NCBI GenBank assembly: GCA_030152805.1
Contig: JASLIG010000072.1
Coordinates: forward strand, 1-63,553
Direction: 5' to 3'
DNA length: 63,553 bases
Origin: Solirubrobacterales bacterium
GTDB taxonomy: Bacteria; Actinomycetota; Thermoleophilia; Solirubrobacterales; 70-9
Positions 25,089-34,200 of this stretch are shown piece after piece (position 1 is the stretch's first letter; the number at the start of each line of letters is the position of its first letter). Below the pieces are notes generated by a model, which worked only from the letters and a program-made list of their open reading frames with translations, was not told the origin of the DNA and did no database searches. The position numbers and the translations under genes are program-made.

Positions 25089-25490
25089 CTACGTGCGATG
25101 TCGCGGAGGGAGGCTGCGTGATTTCGTGGGGCGGCAAGCAAAGTGCTTCGCTTGAAGCCGGAGCTTTTTGCTCGACTCATGGAACGGTGTCGCAACGCCA
25201 GTCCACGAGCAAAGTTCGTTTGGAATCGCTTCGCTTTCGTTTTCGACCGGGATCGATTCGTTGTTGACGAGCGTTTCGGATCGGCAATCCACCCGGCTTG
25301 TTGAGCGTCGCTGGCAGCCGTAAACGCGCGACGGGCAGCTCCCGTATGGGCAGACCATGGCCGCGTACGTTCTCAGCTGCCGCTTGGCGTGCCAGAAATT
25401 CACATGAGCGCCTGGGGAGTCTGCACTTGAGAGCGCCGGGAAGAAACATGCGGTCGCAAGCAAAGTGCTCGCGCAGAGAAGGCGATGCAT
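25089..25490 (-). CDS. Possible small secreted Cys-containing protein
   Basis: From the ATG at 25490 the minus strand encodes about 133 aa with a plausible signal peptide (MHRLLCASTLLATACFFPAL) and a mature part with spaced cysteines (MVCPYGSCPSRVYGCQRR, SRVDCRSETLV, NELCSWTGVA), a layout common in Thermoleophilia secreted proteins. The last part runs into att/toxin debris, so the 3' end is doubtful. The gene may be real, or a chance frame in scar DNA. Confidence 0.35.
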   Translation of the reverse strand: MHRLLCASTLLATACFFPALSSADSPGAHVNFWHAKRQLRTYAAMVCPYGSCPSRVYGCQRRSTSRVDCRSETLVNNESIPVENESEAIPNELCSWTGVATPFHESSKKLRLQAKHFACRPTKSRSLPPRHRT

Positions 25491-25659
25491 CGTCCCCTGT
25501 CTCACGGGGACAAGCATATGAGCTCAGACGTTAGCGTCGACCGCGCCCTCTGCCACCATGATTTCCCCCATGGCAGCGTCACGTCAAGCTCAGCGGCGAT
25601 GTAGAGGGTCCTACGTGATCGAAGGAAGCCCTAGCCGATGGCCGGTTCGTGGTTGCGCC

Positions 25660-25778
25660 AGAGTGGCCGTCGAAGAGACCTCTGCGGAGGGGATCCTGGA
25701 GCGTGCAGGAGCCAAGCCCCTTTCGCCCGAGGAGTTCGACAAGCACTTTGGCGACCTGCCCACCGACGGCGAGGGTAG
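25660..25778 (+). pseudogene. Truncated, frameshifted copy of the 57-aa small ORF
   Basis: Translates to ETSAEGILERAGAKPLSPEE then FDKHFGDLPTDGEG, matching the intact small protein at 26223-26396. The last 23 bases before the stop are identical, but one base is missing in front of TAG, so the stop is out of frame, and the N-terminal half is replaced by unrelated sequence. Confidence 0.65.
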
Positions 25779-25993
25779 ATGTCCGAGCAGCCTTTGGACC
25801 GGACTTTGAGGTTCATGTCGATGAGCGGGCGCTTGCCGACGATCTCGCCCGCGAGCGATGCCGCAAGGGCCGTGGGTGAGCGGCACCCCTGGGGCGGCGT
25901 GGCGGCCTAGCGTCTACGAGCTTGCTCACCGGCGTTTGCACAGGTCGGGTGACTCTCGATCTGCTGAATCCGCCTCGATTGCAGGGGATTCAA

Positions 25994-26042
25994 CCGATGG
26001 GCGCGGCTGGGTTCGAACCAGCGACCTCTCGCGTGTGAGGCG
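25994..26042. repeat. Attachment-site repeat att B (49 bp, matches tRNA-Val)
   Basis: Identical over 49 bp to 59965-60013, the 3' half of tRNA-Val from the anticodon loop to the 3' end. It is preceded by about 35 bp also found before att C (GATTGCAGGGGATTCA), the remains of an integrase 3' end (SIAGDSTDGRGW when translated). Together with the tRNA copy it delimits a 34-kb segment. Confidence 0.9.
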
Positions 26043-26222
26043 CACTGCCGAGGAGCCGAAAGCAGGCTTGCAAACCCGCATTTCCAAGGGGAATGGTGCA
26101 CCTGTTGCCGCCGTTGCTCTGAATGGCCAGATTGCCGTAGTTTGCGGTCGATTTTCGGCACGTTGGGCACTGGTGCCCAGGCGCTTGGCCGTTAGCCAGA
26201 GCGAAGTGGCTACCATGCCCGC

Positions 26223-26396
26223 ATGGCCTACCCGCAGACAAAAGATGTCGTGAAAGCGGTCCGTGAAGTGCGCCGCGAACGGAGTTCCAGAGAGACTTCC
26301 GCCGACGCCATCCTGGCACGCGCTGGCGCTAAGCGCATGTCGCCAGAGGAGTTCGCCAAGCACTTTGGCGACCTGCCCACCGACGGCGAGGGATAG
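26223..26396 (+). CDS. Small hypothetical protein (57 aa) beside the toxin-antitoxin pair
   Basis: ATG at 26223 to TAG at 26394. It starts MAYPQTKDVVKAVREVRRE and ends MSPEEFAKHFGDLPTDGEG. It is very charged, helical and lacks membrane segments. TACCAT lies 6 nt before the ATG, so the mRNA is likely leaderless. A damaged copy exists at 25660-25778, showing that the gene belongs to a duplicated mobile module. The stop is 5 bp from the end of the convergent toxin gene. No known family. Confidence 0.6.
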   Translation: MAYPQTKDVVKAVREVRRERSSRETSADAILARAGAKRMSPEEFAKHFGDLPTDGEG

Positions 26397-26401
26397 TCAG
26401 G

Positions 26402-26767
26402 TCAGTCGCTGAGTAGGCGCTCGAGCGCTTGCCCGACTTGGCGATAGATCTGGTCCTCGTCGCCATAGGGAACCTTGAGCCCTATGCGAATGACCTCTGC
26501 CTTTTTCGGCTGATCCTCGTCTGGGAGCAAGCGGTAGATGATTCGGTAGCGGGGGTCGATGTCGCGCTGCTCGTCGAAATAGAGCTTGCGGCAGTCAGAG
26601 AGATTGCCGGTGCTGAACGCGAAGCCGCAGGGCTTGCCGAGGCACGGGTTCTCCGTCGAGACTTGGGCAAGCAGTTCAAGCGCCCGGCGCTTCAATGCTT
26701 TGGAAGGAAGATCGAGGAGTTGCTGCTTGGCCGTGGGGTCGAAGAACTCGACCGGGAGTCGCGCCAC
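26402..26767 (-). CDS. RelE/ParE-superfamily toxin
   Basis: A 121-aa protein: VEFFDPTAKQQLLDLPSKAL helices, then the beta core with DCRKLYFDEQRDIDPRYRII followed by YRLLPDE and KAEVIRIGLKVPYGDE. This matches small RelE/ParE-like ribonuclease or gyrase toxins, and the basic/aromatic core residues are kept. Its start abuts the antitoxin stop, giving the antitoxin-toxin order. It is expected to be neutralised by the partner and to stabilise the element. A fragment of a second copy is at 25010-25060. Confidence 0.75.
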   Translation of the reverse strand: MARLPVEFFDPTAKQQLLDLPSKALKRRALELLAQVSTENPCLGKPCGFAFSTGNLSDCRKLYFDEQRDIDPRYRIIYRLLPDEDQPKKAEVIRIGLKVPYGDEDQIYRQVGQALERLLSD

Positions 26768-27064
26768 CTACAGACCGAACTCAGCTGGATCGAAGCCGGC
26801 CTCGCGAGCGACATCCGCCAGCTCGACGCGGTCGCCAGTGTCCTGGGCAAGAGCCTCGCGGACCTCCTCAGACGCCACCAGCTCGTCTAGAACCTCCGTC
26901 AGCCACTCGTACCGCTCGTAGGAGAGGATCACGCCCTCGGGCTTGCGATGGGAACCGAAGACGACCGGATCAGCCTGCCCTCTTTGCTCGCGAAAAAGCT
27001 TCAAGTAGCTAGAGAGATGCTCCCTAGCCTCAGCGCTTGGAACAACGATCTGCGTAGAAGCCAT
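26768..27064 (-). CDS. Antitoxin, Phd/YefM-like
   Basis: A 98-aa protein with an N-terminal swapped-hairpin type DNA-binding part (QIVVPSAEAREHLSSYLKLF, DPVVFGSHRKPEGVILSYERYE) and an acidic C-terminal tail (REALAQDTGDRVELADVARE) that would wrap the toxin. It is encoded directly before the toxin. The promoter has TAGGCT 6 nt before the ATG (leaderless) and a 16-bp A/T palindrome, so autoregulation is likely. Confidence 0.75.
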   Translation of the reverse strand: MASTQIVVPSAEAREHLSSYLKLFREQRGQADPVVFGSHRKPEGVILSYERYEWLTEVLDELVASEEVREALAQDTGDRVELADVAREAGFDPAEFGL

Positions 27065-27094
27065 GGTCGAAGCCTAGCAAATATGTACATATTT
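27065..27094 (-). promoter_or_regulatory. Toxin-antitoxin promoter and palindromic operator
   Basis: The complement of 27071-27076 is TAGGCT, 6 nt from the antitoxin ATG. Immediately upstream, 27079-27094 is the perfect palindrome AAATATGTACATATTT. Phd/YefM-type antitoxins bind such sites. Confidence 0.6.
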
Positions 27095-27234
27095 TCGAAC
27101 GATTTTCCTCTGTCCATGTGAGCTGGGGTGATCGAGTCCAACATGCTCGAGGACATCGGTCTTGACATCGGTCACGTCGAGAAGTGCCTAGCCCTTGGCT
27201 ATGTATGGGACTTTCCGTTTGAAAATGCGGGGAT

Positions 27235-27861
27235 CTGATTCCCTATCTGGCAACGCTGACGCTGGCCGGGCTGCGGATCAGCGAGGCGCTCGACTTGCGC
27301 TGGCGCGATGTGGACCTTGCCGCTGGTCGCCTCCGGTATCGGACGCGAGGACGGACGCTGGCGTTCGCCAGGTCGACCTACTCCCGGCCCTTCGCGAGGA
27401 GTTGTCGATCCACAAGGCCCAGACGCGCTTCGGCGTCCCGATGACTTCGTATTCCCGACCGAGAGCGGGGAGCGGCAGGACCGCAACAACGCGCGGCGGC
27501 GCGTGGTGATCCGGTCAGTGGACCGGGCCAACGAGAACCTGACAGCGCGGGGGCGCAACCCGCTGCCCGAAGGCATCACACCGCACTCGCTGCGCCGCAC
27601 GTTCATCTCGCTCTTGCTCGCGACTGGCGCGGAGGTTCCCTACGTGATGCGCCAGGTCGGGCACTCAGATCCGAAGGTCACGCTCTCGATCTACGCCCAG
27701 GTGATGTACCGGGGAGAGGGAGAGAGGGAGCGGCTGAAAATAGTTTCCGAAGGCTCGGATTGGGCACCGCTGGGCACTGGCGGCGCTTCTGAGACCTCGG
27801 AGTCGGGCGAGCAGTTGACTCTCGACGCTGCCGAATCCACTTCGATTGCAGGGGATTCAGA
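27235..27861 (+). pseudogene. Tyrosine recombinase (integrase) remnant, N-terminus lost, two frameshifts
   Basis: Three frames together give an integrase catalytic domain: PYLATLTLAGLRISEALDLR (the Arg I box, from about 27240), DAGVRQVDLLPALREELSIH (about 27354), and then a long piece with ITPHSLRRTFISLLLATGAE (H-x-x-R box) and MRQVGHSDPKVTLSIYAQV (His and the nucleophile Tyr). The N-terminal DNA-binding half is missing. The third frame has no stop before the next integrase and so forms a false fusion up to 29182. The 3' end merges into att C, as expected for an integrase next to its own att site. Confidence 0.85.
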
Positions 27862-27890
27862 CGATGGGCGCGGCTGGGTTCGAACCAGCG
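27862..27890. repeat. Attachment-site repeat att C (29 bp)
   Basis: Identical over 29 bp to the 3' end of tRNA-Val (59966-59994) and to att B. It lies between the decayed integrase and the intact one. It may be the left end of the innermost (about 32-kb) element. Confidence 0.85.
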
Positions 27891-28060
27891 TTCTAGCGCT
27901 CAGCTCGAACCGAAAGAACCGTAGCGACTCGGAAGATCGAGGAACGGGCCTATCGGTTGTTTTCGACGTTGCAAGCCAAATAGGAGCGCCAGCCTCGCGA
28001 GCTGCGGGCTGGGCCGGGAATAGGCGGGGCGCTTGCGTCCGTTCGCCGGACGTTTCGGCC

Positions 28061-29182
28061 ATGACCACAGCTCAGAAGGACGGCGCTTCGCAGCTCGACG
28101 CGGCCCCCGCCCGGTTCCTCGACCAAATCGAGGAGCTACGAATGAATCTGTCCAGTGAGCAGCTAATCCATGAGGCAATCGAAGTCAATCATGCCGCGAT
28201 CGGCGAGGAGTCCACGCTAGAGCGCTACCGGGGCCATCTCGTCCACTACTCGCAGTACCTGGCGAGCGTTCACGGCAAGGACTTCTACACGGCAAAGCCG
28301 AAGCACGTCCGGCTTTTCATGAAGCACCTGGAGAAGGGCGGCGGCGCGAAGCCCCATGAGGCACGCCTGCGCTGCGAGTGGTGCAAGGCGCGGGGGTATC
28401 CAGACGGGCGCGGGGGAGAGGGGTGGTCGGCGTCCTACCGCAAGAGCCATCTGTCGGCGATCAAGTTCGGCTACCTGCACTTCCAGGCAGAAGACGACTT
28501 GCCCGATCGGAATCCAGCGGCACTGGAGGTATCACCGAAGCTCGTCCACAAACGGGGCTACACGCCCTCGCGCGACGATGTGAAGCGGCTGCTGGAGGCA
28601 CCCGGTACGCCGCGGGCTCGGCTGCTCGCCTACTGGATGTTCTACGCGCCATCGCGGCGCAAGACTTTCTCCGATGCTCGCTGGCCGGATATCGACTTGG
28701 AGCAGGGCACCTGGGAAGTCATCGGGAAGGGCGGCAAGGTTGACATCTTCGATCTGGCGCCGCCGCTCCTGCGGCACTTCCGCCTCTACCGGCGTTGGCA
28801 GCTCTCCGAGGCCGAGCGCAACCCGGCGATTAGAGATGCTCTCAGCGACCCTGAAACCGCGTACGTCTTGCTGACCAAGAACGGCAAACGGACGTGCCCT
28901 CAGACGGTCACGAAGATCGTGACCTTGCACGGCATCAGAGCTGGCGTGGGCCTTCGAAAGGCAACGTCAGGCTCGGACTCGATTGACGGCATGACCTCGC
29001 GGGTTTCGCCGCACGCATATCGGCGGGCTTGGGCGACGATCGCGCTGAACGACGAAGAACAGCCGCTTGATGTGGTCGCCGAGGTCTTGAAGCACAGCAG
29101 CACCGCGACGACCCGACGCCACTACGCACCGACGAAGCCTGAGCGAGCGCGCGAAGCGCTGGTCAAAATGCGGGTGTCGTGA
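28061..29182 (+). CDS. Tyrosine recombinase/integrase of the element
   Basis: A protein of about 373 aa from the ATG at 28061 (the Met at 28142 is an alternative start). The N-terminal SAM-like core-binding part reads STLERYRGHLVHYSQYLASV; a Cys pair (RLRCEWCKARGYPDG) is unusual there. The catalytic domain contains YAPSRRKTFSDARWPDID (Arg box), SPHAYRRAWATIALN (HxxR) and LKHSSTATTRRHYAPT with the candidate nucleophile Tyr. It would integrate and excise the element at tRNA-Val or a related tRNA 3' end. It is apparently intact, unlike the neighbour. Confidence 0.85.
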   Translation: MTTAQKDGASQLDAAPARFLDQIEELRMNLSSEQLIHEAIEVNHAAIGEESTLERYRGHLVHYSQYLASVHGKDFYTAKPKHVRLFMKHLEKGGGAKPHEARLRCEWCKARGYPDGRGGEGWSASYRKSHLSAIKFGYLHFQAEDDLPDRNPAALEVSPKLVHKRGYTPSRDDVKRLLEAPGTPRARLLAYWMFYAPSRRKTFSDARWPDIDLEQGTWEVIGKGGKVDIFDLAPPLLRHFRLYRRWQLSEAERNPAIRDALSDPETAYVLLTKNGKRTCPQTVTKIVTLHGIRAGVGLRKATSGSDSIDGMTSRVSPHAYRRAWATIALNDEEQPLDVVAEVLKHSSTATTRRHYAPTKPERAREALVKMRVS

Positions 29183-29189
29183 GCCGGGG

Positions 29190-29216
29190 AGCACAGGTTC
29201 GAATCCTGTCAGGCGC
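29190..29216 (+). repeat. tRNA T-arm-like sequence after the integrase gene
   Basis: ACAGG-TTCGAAT-CCTGT (29193-29209) has the T-arm stem and loop of a tRNA, followed by CAGGCGCG, but no D-arm or anticodon stem precedes it. A tRNA 3'-end fragment directly after an integrase stop is typical of an att site. This one differs from the tRNA-Val sequence. Confidence 0.45.
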
Positions 29217-29234
29217 GTTCTTATCCGCTTTATA

Positions 29235-29296
29235 GAGCCGAAAGTTTGGACGTGGTTCGAATGCTGTCCCAAACTTCGCTCTGCAGCCCGAATTGC
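29235..29296 (+). repeat. 62-bp imperfect inverted repeat, left copy
   Basis: Aligns without gaps except one base, in inverted orientation, to 59890-59951 close to the tRNA end. Both run GAGCC, GTGGTTC and GCTCT-CAGC-CGAAT. A third partial copy lies near 29360-29400 (GGCTCTACGGCTCGA). The copies flank the inner part of the element. The role is unknown (recombination arm sites, an older tRNA flank, or ends of a lost element). Confidence 0.5.
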
Positions 29297-29847
29297 TTGG
29301 CCCCACAACTCGCTTACGGCTAAAAGAATATCTGTCGCGAGAGACGGAAGTCCTAGGTTCGCGGGTTCGAGGCTCGTTCCCAATTTTGGCTCTACGGCTC
29401 GACTGGCTAGAGATAGCCCCTCACCGATGAACTGCGATAGCGCTAGGCGCGGCAGATCGGTCCCCGTCATTAGCGGTTCGGCACTTCGCAAGGGGAGCCG
29501 CAGCCGTATTGGGCAATTGCTTGGGCAGCGTGCGGTGAGCGCCCCGATCCGCACGATTGAAGCACCGCACTTGCGCCGGTCAACCACTGCGGAATCTGGG
29601 TGTCGCGCGCTTTGACTGCGGCTCTCGCGGGTGCCTGCAGTAGGTCGAAGCAGTGAGCAGGGGATGGGTCGGGCAGTAATTGGGGCCGGCCTTTCGCATT
29701 CAGGACGCACGGCCGGCCCCAAATCACCTATGCGTGCTTGGCCACAGACACGGCCGGAATTACGGGCGCAACTACTCCAATCTGCATCTTTTCTCACCCC
29801 CTCTCGTCGTCAGCTCGGCGGCCCGTGCCGCCCGAGGGGAGGAACCG
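29297..29847. other. Gene-poor stretch with a 12-bp-stem hairpin
   Basis: No credible gene. It contains att-like debris to about 29410 and a stem-loop at 29680-29691 / 29711-29722 (TTGGGGCCGGCC and its complement, 19-nt loop) without a T-run. The rest shows no structure I can name. Confidence 0.5.
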
Positions 29848-29880
29848 ATGCTAAGGAAAAATCCGACTATCCAGGTTTAG
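29848..29880 (+). CDS. Micro-ORF with strong RBS (MLRKNPTIQV)
   Basis: Eleven codons including stop, preceded by GAGGGGAGGAACCG, a strong and well-spaced Shine-Dalgarno. It lies 110 bp upstream of the winged-helix regulator. TCCGACTATCCAG inside it recurs 88 bp downstream in a second micro-ORF. It could be a leader peptide or a signalling peptide precursor. Confidence 0.4.
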   Translation: MLRKNPTIQV

Positions 29881-29936
29881 CCAGACTGCGAGGGGAACTC
29901 GGACTGAGAGGTAAGAACCTATCAGCCATTTGCCAT

Positions 29937-29984
29937 ATGCTCCGCATCGTCCGACTATCCAGACCATGCAAAGCGGGAGGGTGA
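29937..29984 (+). CDS. Second micro-ORF (MLRIVRLSRPCKAGG)
   Basis: Sixteen codons including stop, without a clear RBS of its own. Its last codons contain the GGGAGG Shine-Dalgarno of the regulator gene, which starts 6 bp after this stop. Translation of this frame would therefore affect initiation at the regulator. Confidence 0.3.
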   Translation: MLRIVRLSRPCKAGG

Positions 29985-29990
29985 GAAGGC

Positions 29991-30617
29991 TTGCCTACAA
30001 CCAAAGCCGCCAAGAAGCAGCGGGGTATCGAGGAGGCGCGGGTTTACGCCGTCGGCCATCGCATCAGGATCGAAATCCTCGCGAGGCTCCACGAGCAGAG
30101 CCGGAGCCCCAGCGAACTAGCACGACTTCTCCGCCGCCCCCTTAGCACCATTACCCACCACATCGGCGAACTTGTAGGTGACAAGTCGATTGAACTGGCG
30201 AAGATCCAGCCAGTGCGCAATACGAATGAGCATTTCTATCGCGCCGTCAAGTTGCCGTTCTACAGCGACGAGGAGATGTGGGCTATGCCAGTTGAGGCTC
30301 GTCAGACGACTTATGGATTGATCCTCCAGTCGGCAATGGCCGAGGCCCTGGCTGCATTCTGGGCGGGCAAGATGAGCACCGACCCGCGCGTCTGGATGTC
30401 CTGGTGCTGGTTCAACATTGACGCCCAAGGACGCGAAGACATCGCCGATGAGCAAGCGCGGTCCTGGGCTCGCATTCAGGAGATCGAGGCTGAGTCAGCA
30501 GACCGCCGAGCGGACTCAGGAGAGGAGCCGACCTCGGTCATCGTCACCTCTATGGGCTTCATACGGTGTCTCACTTCACTTACTCCGCCGGACTTCTGTC
30601 GGGAGAAAACAGACTGA
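29991..30617 (+). CDS. Winged-helix regulator (ArsR-like), copy 1
   Basis: A 208-aa protein with an N-terminal wHTH: VYAVGHRIRIEILARLHEQS, then RSPSELARLLRRPLSTITHH (recognition helix) and a wing including YRAVKLPF. The C-terminal half is helical (QTTYGLILQSAMAEALAAFW) and may bind a ligand or dimerise. It starts with TTG after GGGAGG. It is paralogous in layout and sequence to the regulator at 57848-58492 near the other end of the element, and it precedes a third small wHTH gene and the NHL protein gene. The target is unknown. Confidence 0.75.
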   Translation: MPTTKAAKKQRGIEEARVYAVGHRIRIEILARLHEQSRSPSELARLLRRPLSTITHHIGELVGDKSIELAKIQPVRNTNEHFYRAVKLPFYSDEEMWAMPVEARQTTYGLILQSAMAEALAAFWAGKMSTDPRVWMSWCWFNIDAQGREDIADEQARSWARIQEIEAESADRRADSGEEPTSVIVTSMGFIRCLTSLTPPDFCREKTD

Positions 30618-30738
30618 AAGTGGATTCCCGTTCGAGAAGTGGGTATGGACTCTTGCATTCCTGTCTGAAACTCTGCGCCGATCAAAACTGCTTCAGCCTT
30701 CCGGTACGTCGTCAGTCCGGTTCGCGTTGACGGTTTTG

Positions 30739-30943
30739 GCACCCCGAATGGCTGGCTGCCATACATGCCTGTCGTTCGGGGTGCACATCAGCACATGAAC
30801 AAGGGTCACACTCCCATACGGCAGTCACGCGTCGGCACCGGGCCACCTCGTCTGCGGCGCGTGTCTGCGCATTCTCCCGATGGACTACGGGAGAACCCGA
30901 TGCACGCGGACGGGCACGCCTCCCTGTATTGGGGCGTGCCCGT
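30739..30943 (+). promoter_or_regulatory. Three consecutive stem-loops around the start of the small wHTH gene
   Basis: Stem 1: 30739-30748/30775-30784 (GCACCCCGAA). Stem 2: 30872-30879/30888-30895 (TTCTCCCG/CGGGAGAA), which encloses the GGGAG Shine-Dalgarno before the ATG at 30900. Stem 3: 30910-30920/30933-30943 (11 bp) just inside the coding region. Together they look like an RNA leader that controls translation. Confidence 0.5.
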
Positions 30944-31169
30944 TCCTTACGTCGTCAACGAGACCAAGCTGCGGATCATCGCGGTGATGGAGGAGCTAGA
31001 CCGGCCGGTTTCTGCAGCAGAGCTCTACGCAGCCTGGGATGGGAGCAAGAAGCTTTCAGTTTTCGACTACCACCTGAGCAGCCTTGTGCGGGCGGGGATC
31101 GCGGAGATAGTCAGCGGCCCGGAATTGAGCTTCAGTCTGATCACAGCAGCAAAGAGGTTTCGGATTTAG
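30900..31169 (+). CDS. Small winged-helix DNA-binding protein
   Basis: An 89-aa protein consisting almost only of a wHTH: VNETKLRIIAVMEELDRPVS, AAELYAAWDGSKKLSVFDYH, LSSLVRAGIAEIV and a short wing (SFSLI). It lacks the C-terminal domain of the neighbouring regulator. The ATG at 30900 follows GGGAG but both are in stem-loops; a GTG at 30936 inside the third stem is an alternative start. It lies 84 bp upstream of the NHL gene and is a plausible regulator of it. Confidence 0.65.
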   Translation: MHADGHASLYWGVPVPYVVNETKLRIIAVMEELDRPVSAAELYAAWDGSKKLSVFDYHLSSLVRAGIAEIVSGPELSFSLITAAKRFRI

Positions 31170-31253
31170 GAGCAGTGCCGTTAGCGCTTGCGGAATCGAA
31201 GCGCACCAATGCCCGGGAACAGGCTTGGCGATCAACTACGGGAGGCGCATTGA

Positions 31254-34200
31254 ATGAGGTTGCGGGGGAGAGGAACCAAGCAGTCTGCTCAAAGTCATCG
31301 CCAAGGCATTGTCACGACGTTCGCGTTGTTGATGCTGATCGGGACCATTGGCGCTGCCTCAGCCTTTGGCGAGGCTGAATATTCGGTGGAAGATCCTCCC
31401 GCCGAACTTGCGAAAGACGAAACTGTAGGGCCGACGACCAATCCAGAAGCGGCTGAAGAACTTCCGCATGAAAATCTAGGCCGACCTGAAGCCCTAGAAC
31501 TACTGGAAGAAGTCTTTCCGAGCGTGACTGAAGGAGCCCCCGCCTCGCTTGGCGGGCTTGAAGTCGAAAAATTCTACTCCGACCATGTTGCAGTCGTGGT
31601 ACCAGAGGAATCGCCGGAGGCTGAAGCCAGTGAATCGACACCGCAGCCGGAACTTCTAACTTCAACCCTACCCCTGCGCACTGAAAACGACCAAGGACAG
31701 CTAGAACAAGTCGACCTCACCCTCGACCGCAGCGAAGGTGAGCTGCGTCCGATCAATCCACTGGTCGACGTTGCAATCCCCGAGCACCTTGGAGAAGCGA
31801 TCTCGTTTCCGGAAACAGGAATCGATGTATCGGTTGCAGGCGTACCTGACGGTCTTACCGCCTCGACCATTGACGACAGCGCCGCATTCTTTCCCAACGT
31901 CGCCACGGACAGCGATCTGACGATCACGCCGACAGAGCTGGGAGTCGAGACCCTCGCCCAGCTTCGTTCACCCGAGGCGCCCCAGACCGAGACGCTTCAG
32001 TTCTCGCTACCGCCGGGGGCCACGCTGACTGCGACAGATGACGGTGGCGCCCGCGTCGTTCAGGGCGAAGACACCCTTCTAGTCATTTTGCCGCCATCGG
32101 CTTCAGATGCAAACGGCACGCCTGTGCCAGCGTCGCTAACCGTTGAGGCCAGCGCGATGACGATTGAGGTCGAACCGCCCGACGATGCCGTATACCCGAT
32201 CTTGGTGGACCCTGTGCTTCACCAGTGGTTGCACTGGTACAGCGAAGCAACGACAAAAGGCATCGGCGATACGTGGAAGCCCAAAAGCACGAGCTCCCTA
32301 TTCGCCACGTCCTTCATGGGTGGCTGGGGTCAATTTGGCCTGAACATTTTTTCCTACCAGGGGATCTGGTCAGGGGCCTGGCCAGAAGCCAGATATACCT
32401 TCTACGTACCCCGCTACTTCCAAGACCTCGAAGATCCAGCTGTCAAAGAAGTCCCCACTACCTACATCACCAAAATGACATTCACCAATCTCTACTGGTG
32501 GATCGAAGAAAGTCAGCCCTACAAGATAAATCCAACGCTTTCGATGGGTCTTTGGGATGAGAACATCAAAAACTGGTCCTCCTATGGCGGACGATGGGGA
32601 ACGGAAGGTCAGCTCACCGATCCCAATTGGGTCTATAACTTCGAAAACATCGACAAAGTAACCGATGTCAAGCAGGGCATTGCTTTGATGGAGGGATCTG
32701 CCAATGGCAACGAAGTTCGACCCCGCCACCTATGGATCGGCGCTGCTGACACCTACCTCACGGATAACGACCGGCCTGAATTCATTTCGCCAACTGCAGG
32801 CCCAACGCAGTGGGTTGATTCTCAGCCCTCTGCGCCGATCAAATATGCCGTGAGCGACCGCGGCTTGGGAATTCACGATTTCCATGTCCTTGCGACGACG
32901 GGAGCAGGGCAAACATCCGATTCGACGACTTCGATTGGCTGTACGGGGATCCCTGCCAGCCCCTGTCCACGGACCGTACGTTCAGAAACGCAGCCGCTGA
33001 ACTACGACCCTAGCGTAATGCCTCAGGGCGAAGACTGGGTAAAGATCTACCCGGTTGACGTAGTGCTTCACGGCACCCCAGCTGAATTCACGGAAAAAGG
33101 CTTGACGCCGATTGAAGCCAAGATCAAGGTCGATCACACCGCACCGAATCTAGCGCTATCGGGGCCAGCCACGGAACTGTCGGCGCTCGGTAAAAACCTC
33201 GCAAGCTACAAACTGCACATTGATGCGACTGATGGAACCACAAGCAGTCCTCAGTCGGGTGTGGTCAAAACGACAGTCAAGGTCGATGGGAAAGTTGTCG
33301 ATGACGTCGCACCGGGATGCGGGACGAAGAATTGCGCGGTCTCTCGCGACTGGTTCCTCGAATCGGCAAACTACTCAGCCGGTTCGCATCTCATAGAAGT
33401 GATTGCCACCGACGGTGTCGGGCGGTCGGCCGCCAAATCGCTCAGCGTGGATCTACACCCCGCGCCGCCGCCGAGCCTGACGCTCTCGGGAACCATGACC
33501 GAACAGGCAGCCCTAAGTACCACGAGACCGCGCTACACGGTCAAAGCCTCGGCCTGGGCGCTGGCAGGATCAGAAGTGGCGAACGTAGAAGCGCCCAGCT
33601 ACATCAGCTCCTTCGGCAGCGCCGGCACGAGCAACGGCCAGTTTGCCCATCCCGCAGGGATCGCGGTCGATCCAAAAGGCAACCTCTGGGTTGTAGACGA
33701 GAACCACTACCGCGTACAGAAGTTCAACGAAGCTGGCGAATACCAAAGCTCCTTCGGTTCTCAAGGTAGCGAAAATGGCAAATTCAACCGCCCCACTGAC
33801 ATCGCCGTCGATCCAAAAGGCAACCTCTGGGTGACAGATGCCGGCAATAACCGGATCGAGAAGTTCAACGAAAAAGGCGAATACGTCACCAAAGTCGGCA
33901 CGATTGGCACCGGAAACCTCCAGTTCAAAGGTCCGGAAAGCATCGCGATCGACTCAAAAGGAAACATCTGGGTCGGCGACACCTACAATGGCCGCCTCCA
34001 GGAGCTAAACGAAAAAGGCGAATTCATCAGGATCGTTGGTTCCAAAGGCTCGGGCTCGGGGCAGATTGGGCAGTCAACCGGAATCGCGATCGGCCCAGGA
34101 GGCAACGTGTGGGTCGCCGATTGGGAAAACAACCGGGTGATCGAGTTCAGCGAAACCGGCACGTTCATTCGGCAATTTGGCGGCACCGGCACCGGCAAAG

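Noticed and set aside
27308..29182. A single 624-aa double integrase
   Set aside because: The first part is a decayed integrase without N-terminus followed by an att site; the join is only a missing stop.
29190..29216. Functional tRNA gene after the integrase
   Set aside because: Only a T-arm and a short 3' piece are present; no D-arm or anticodon stem can be drawn.
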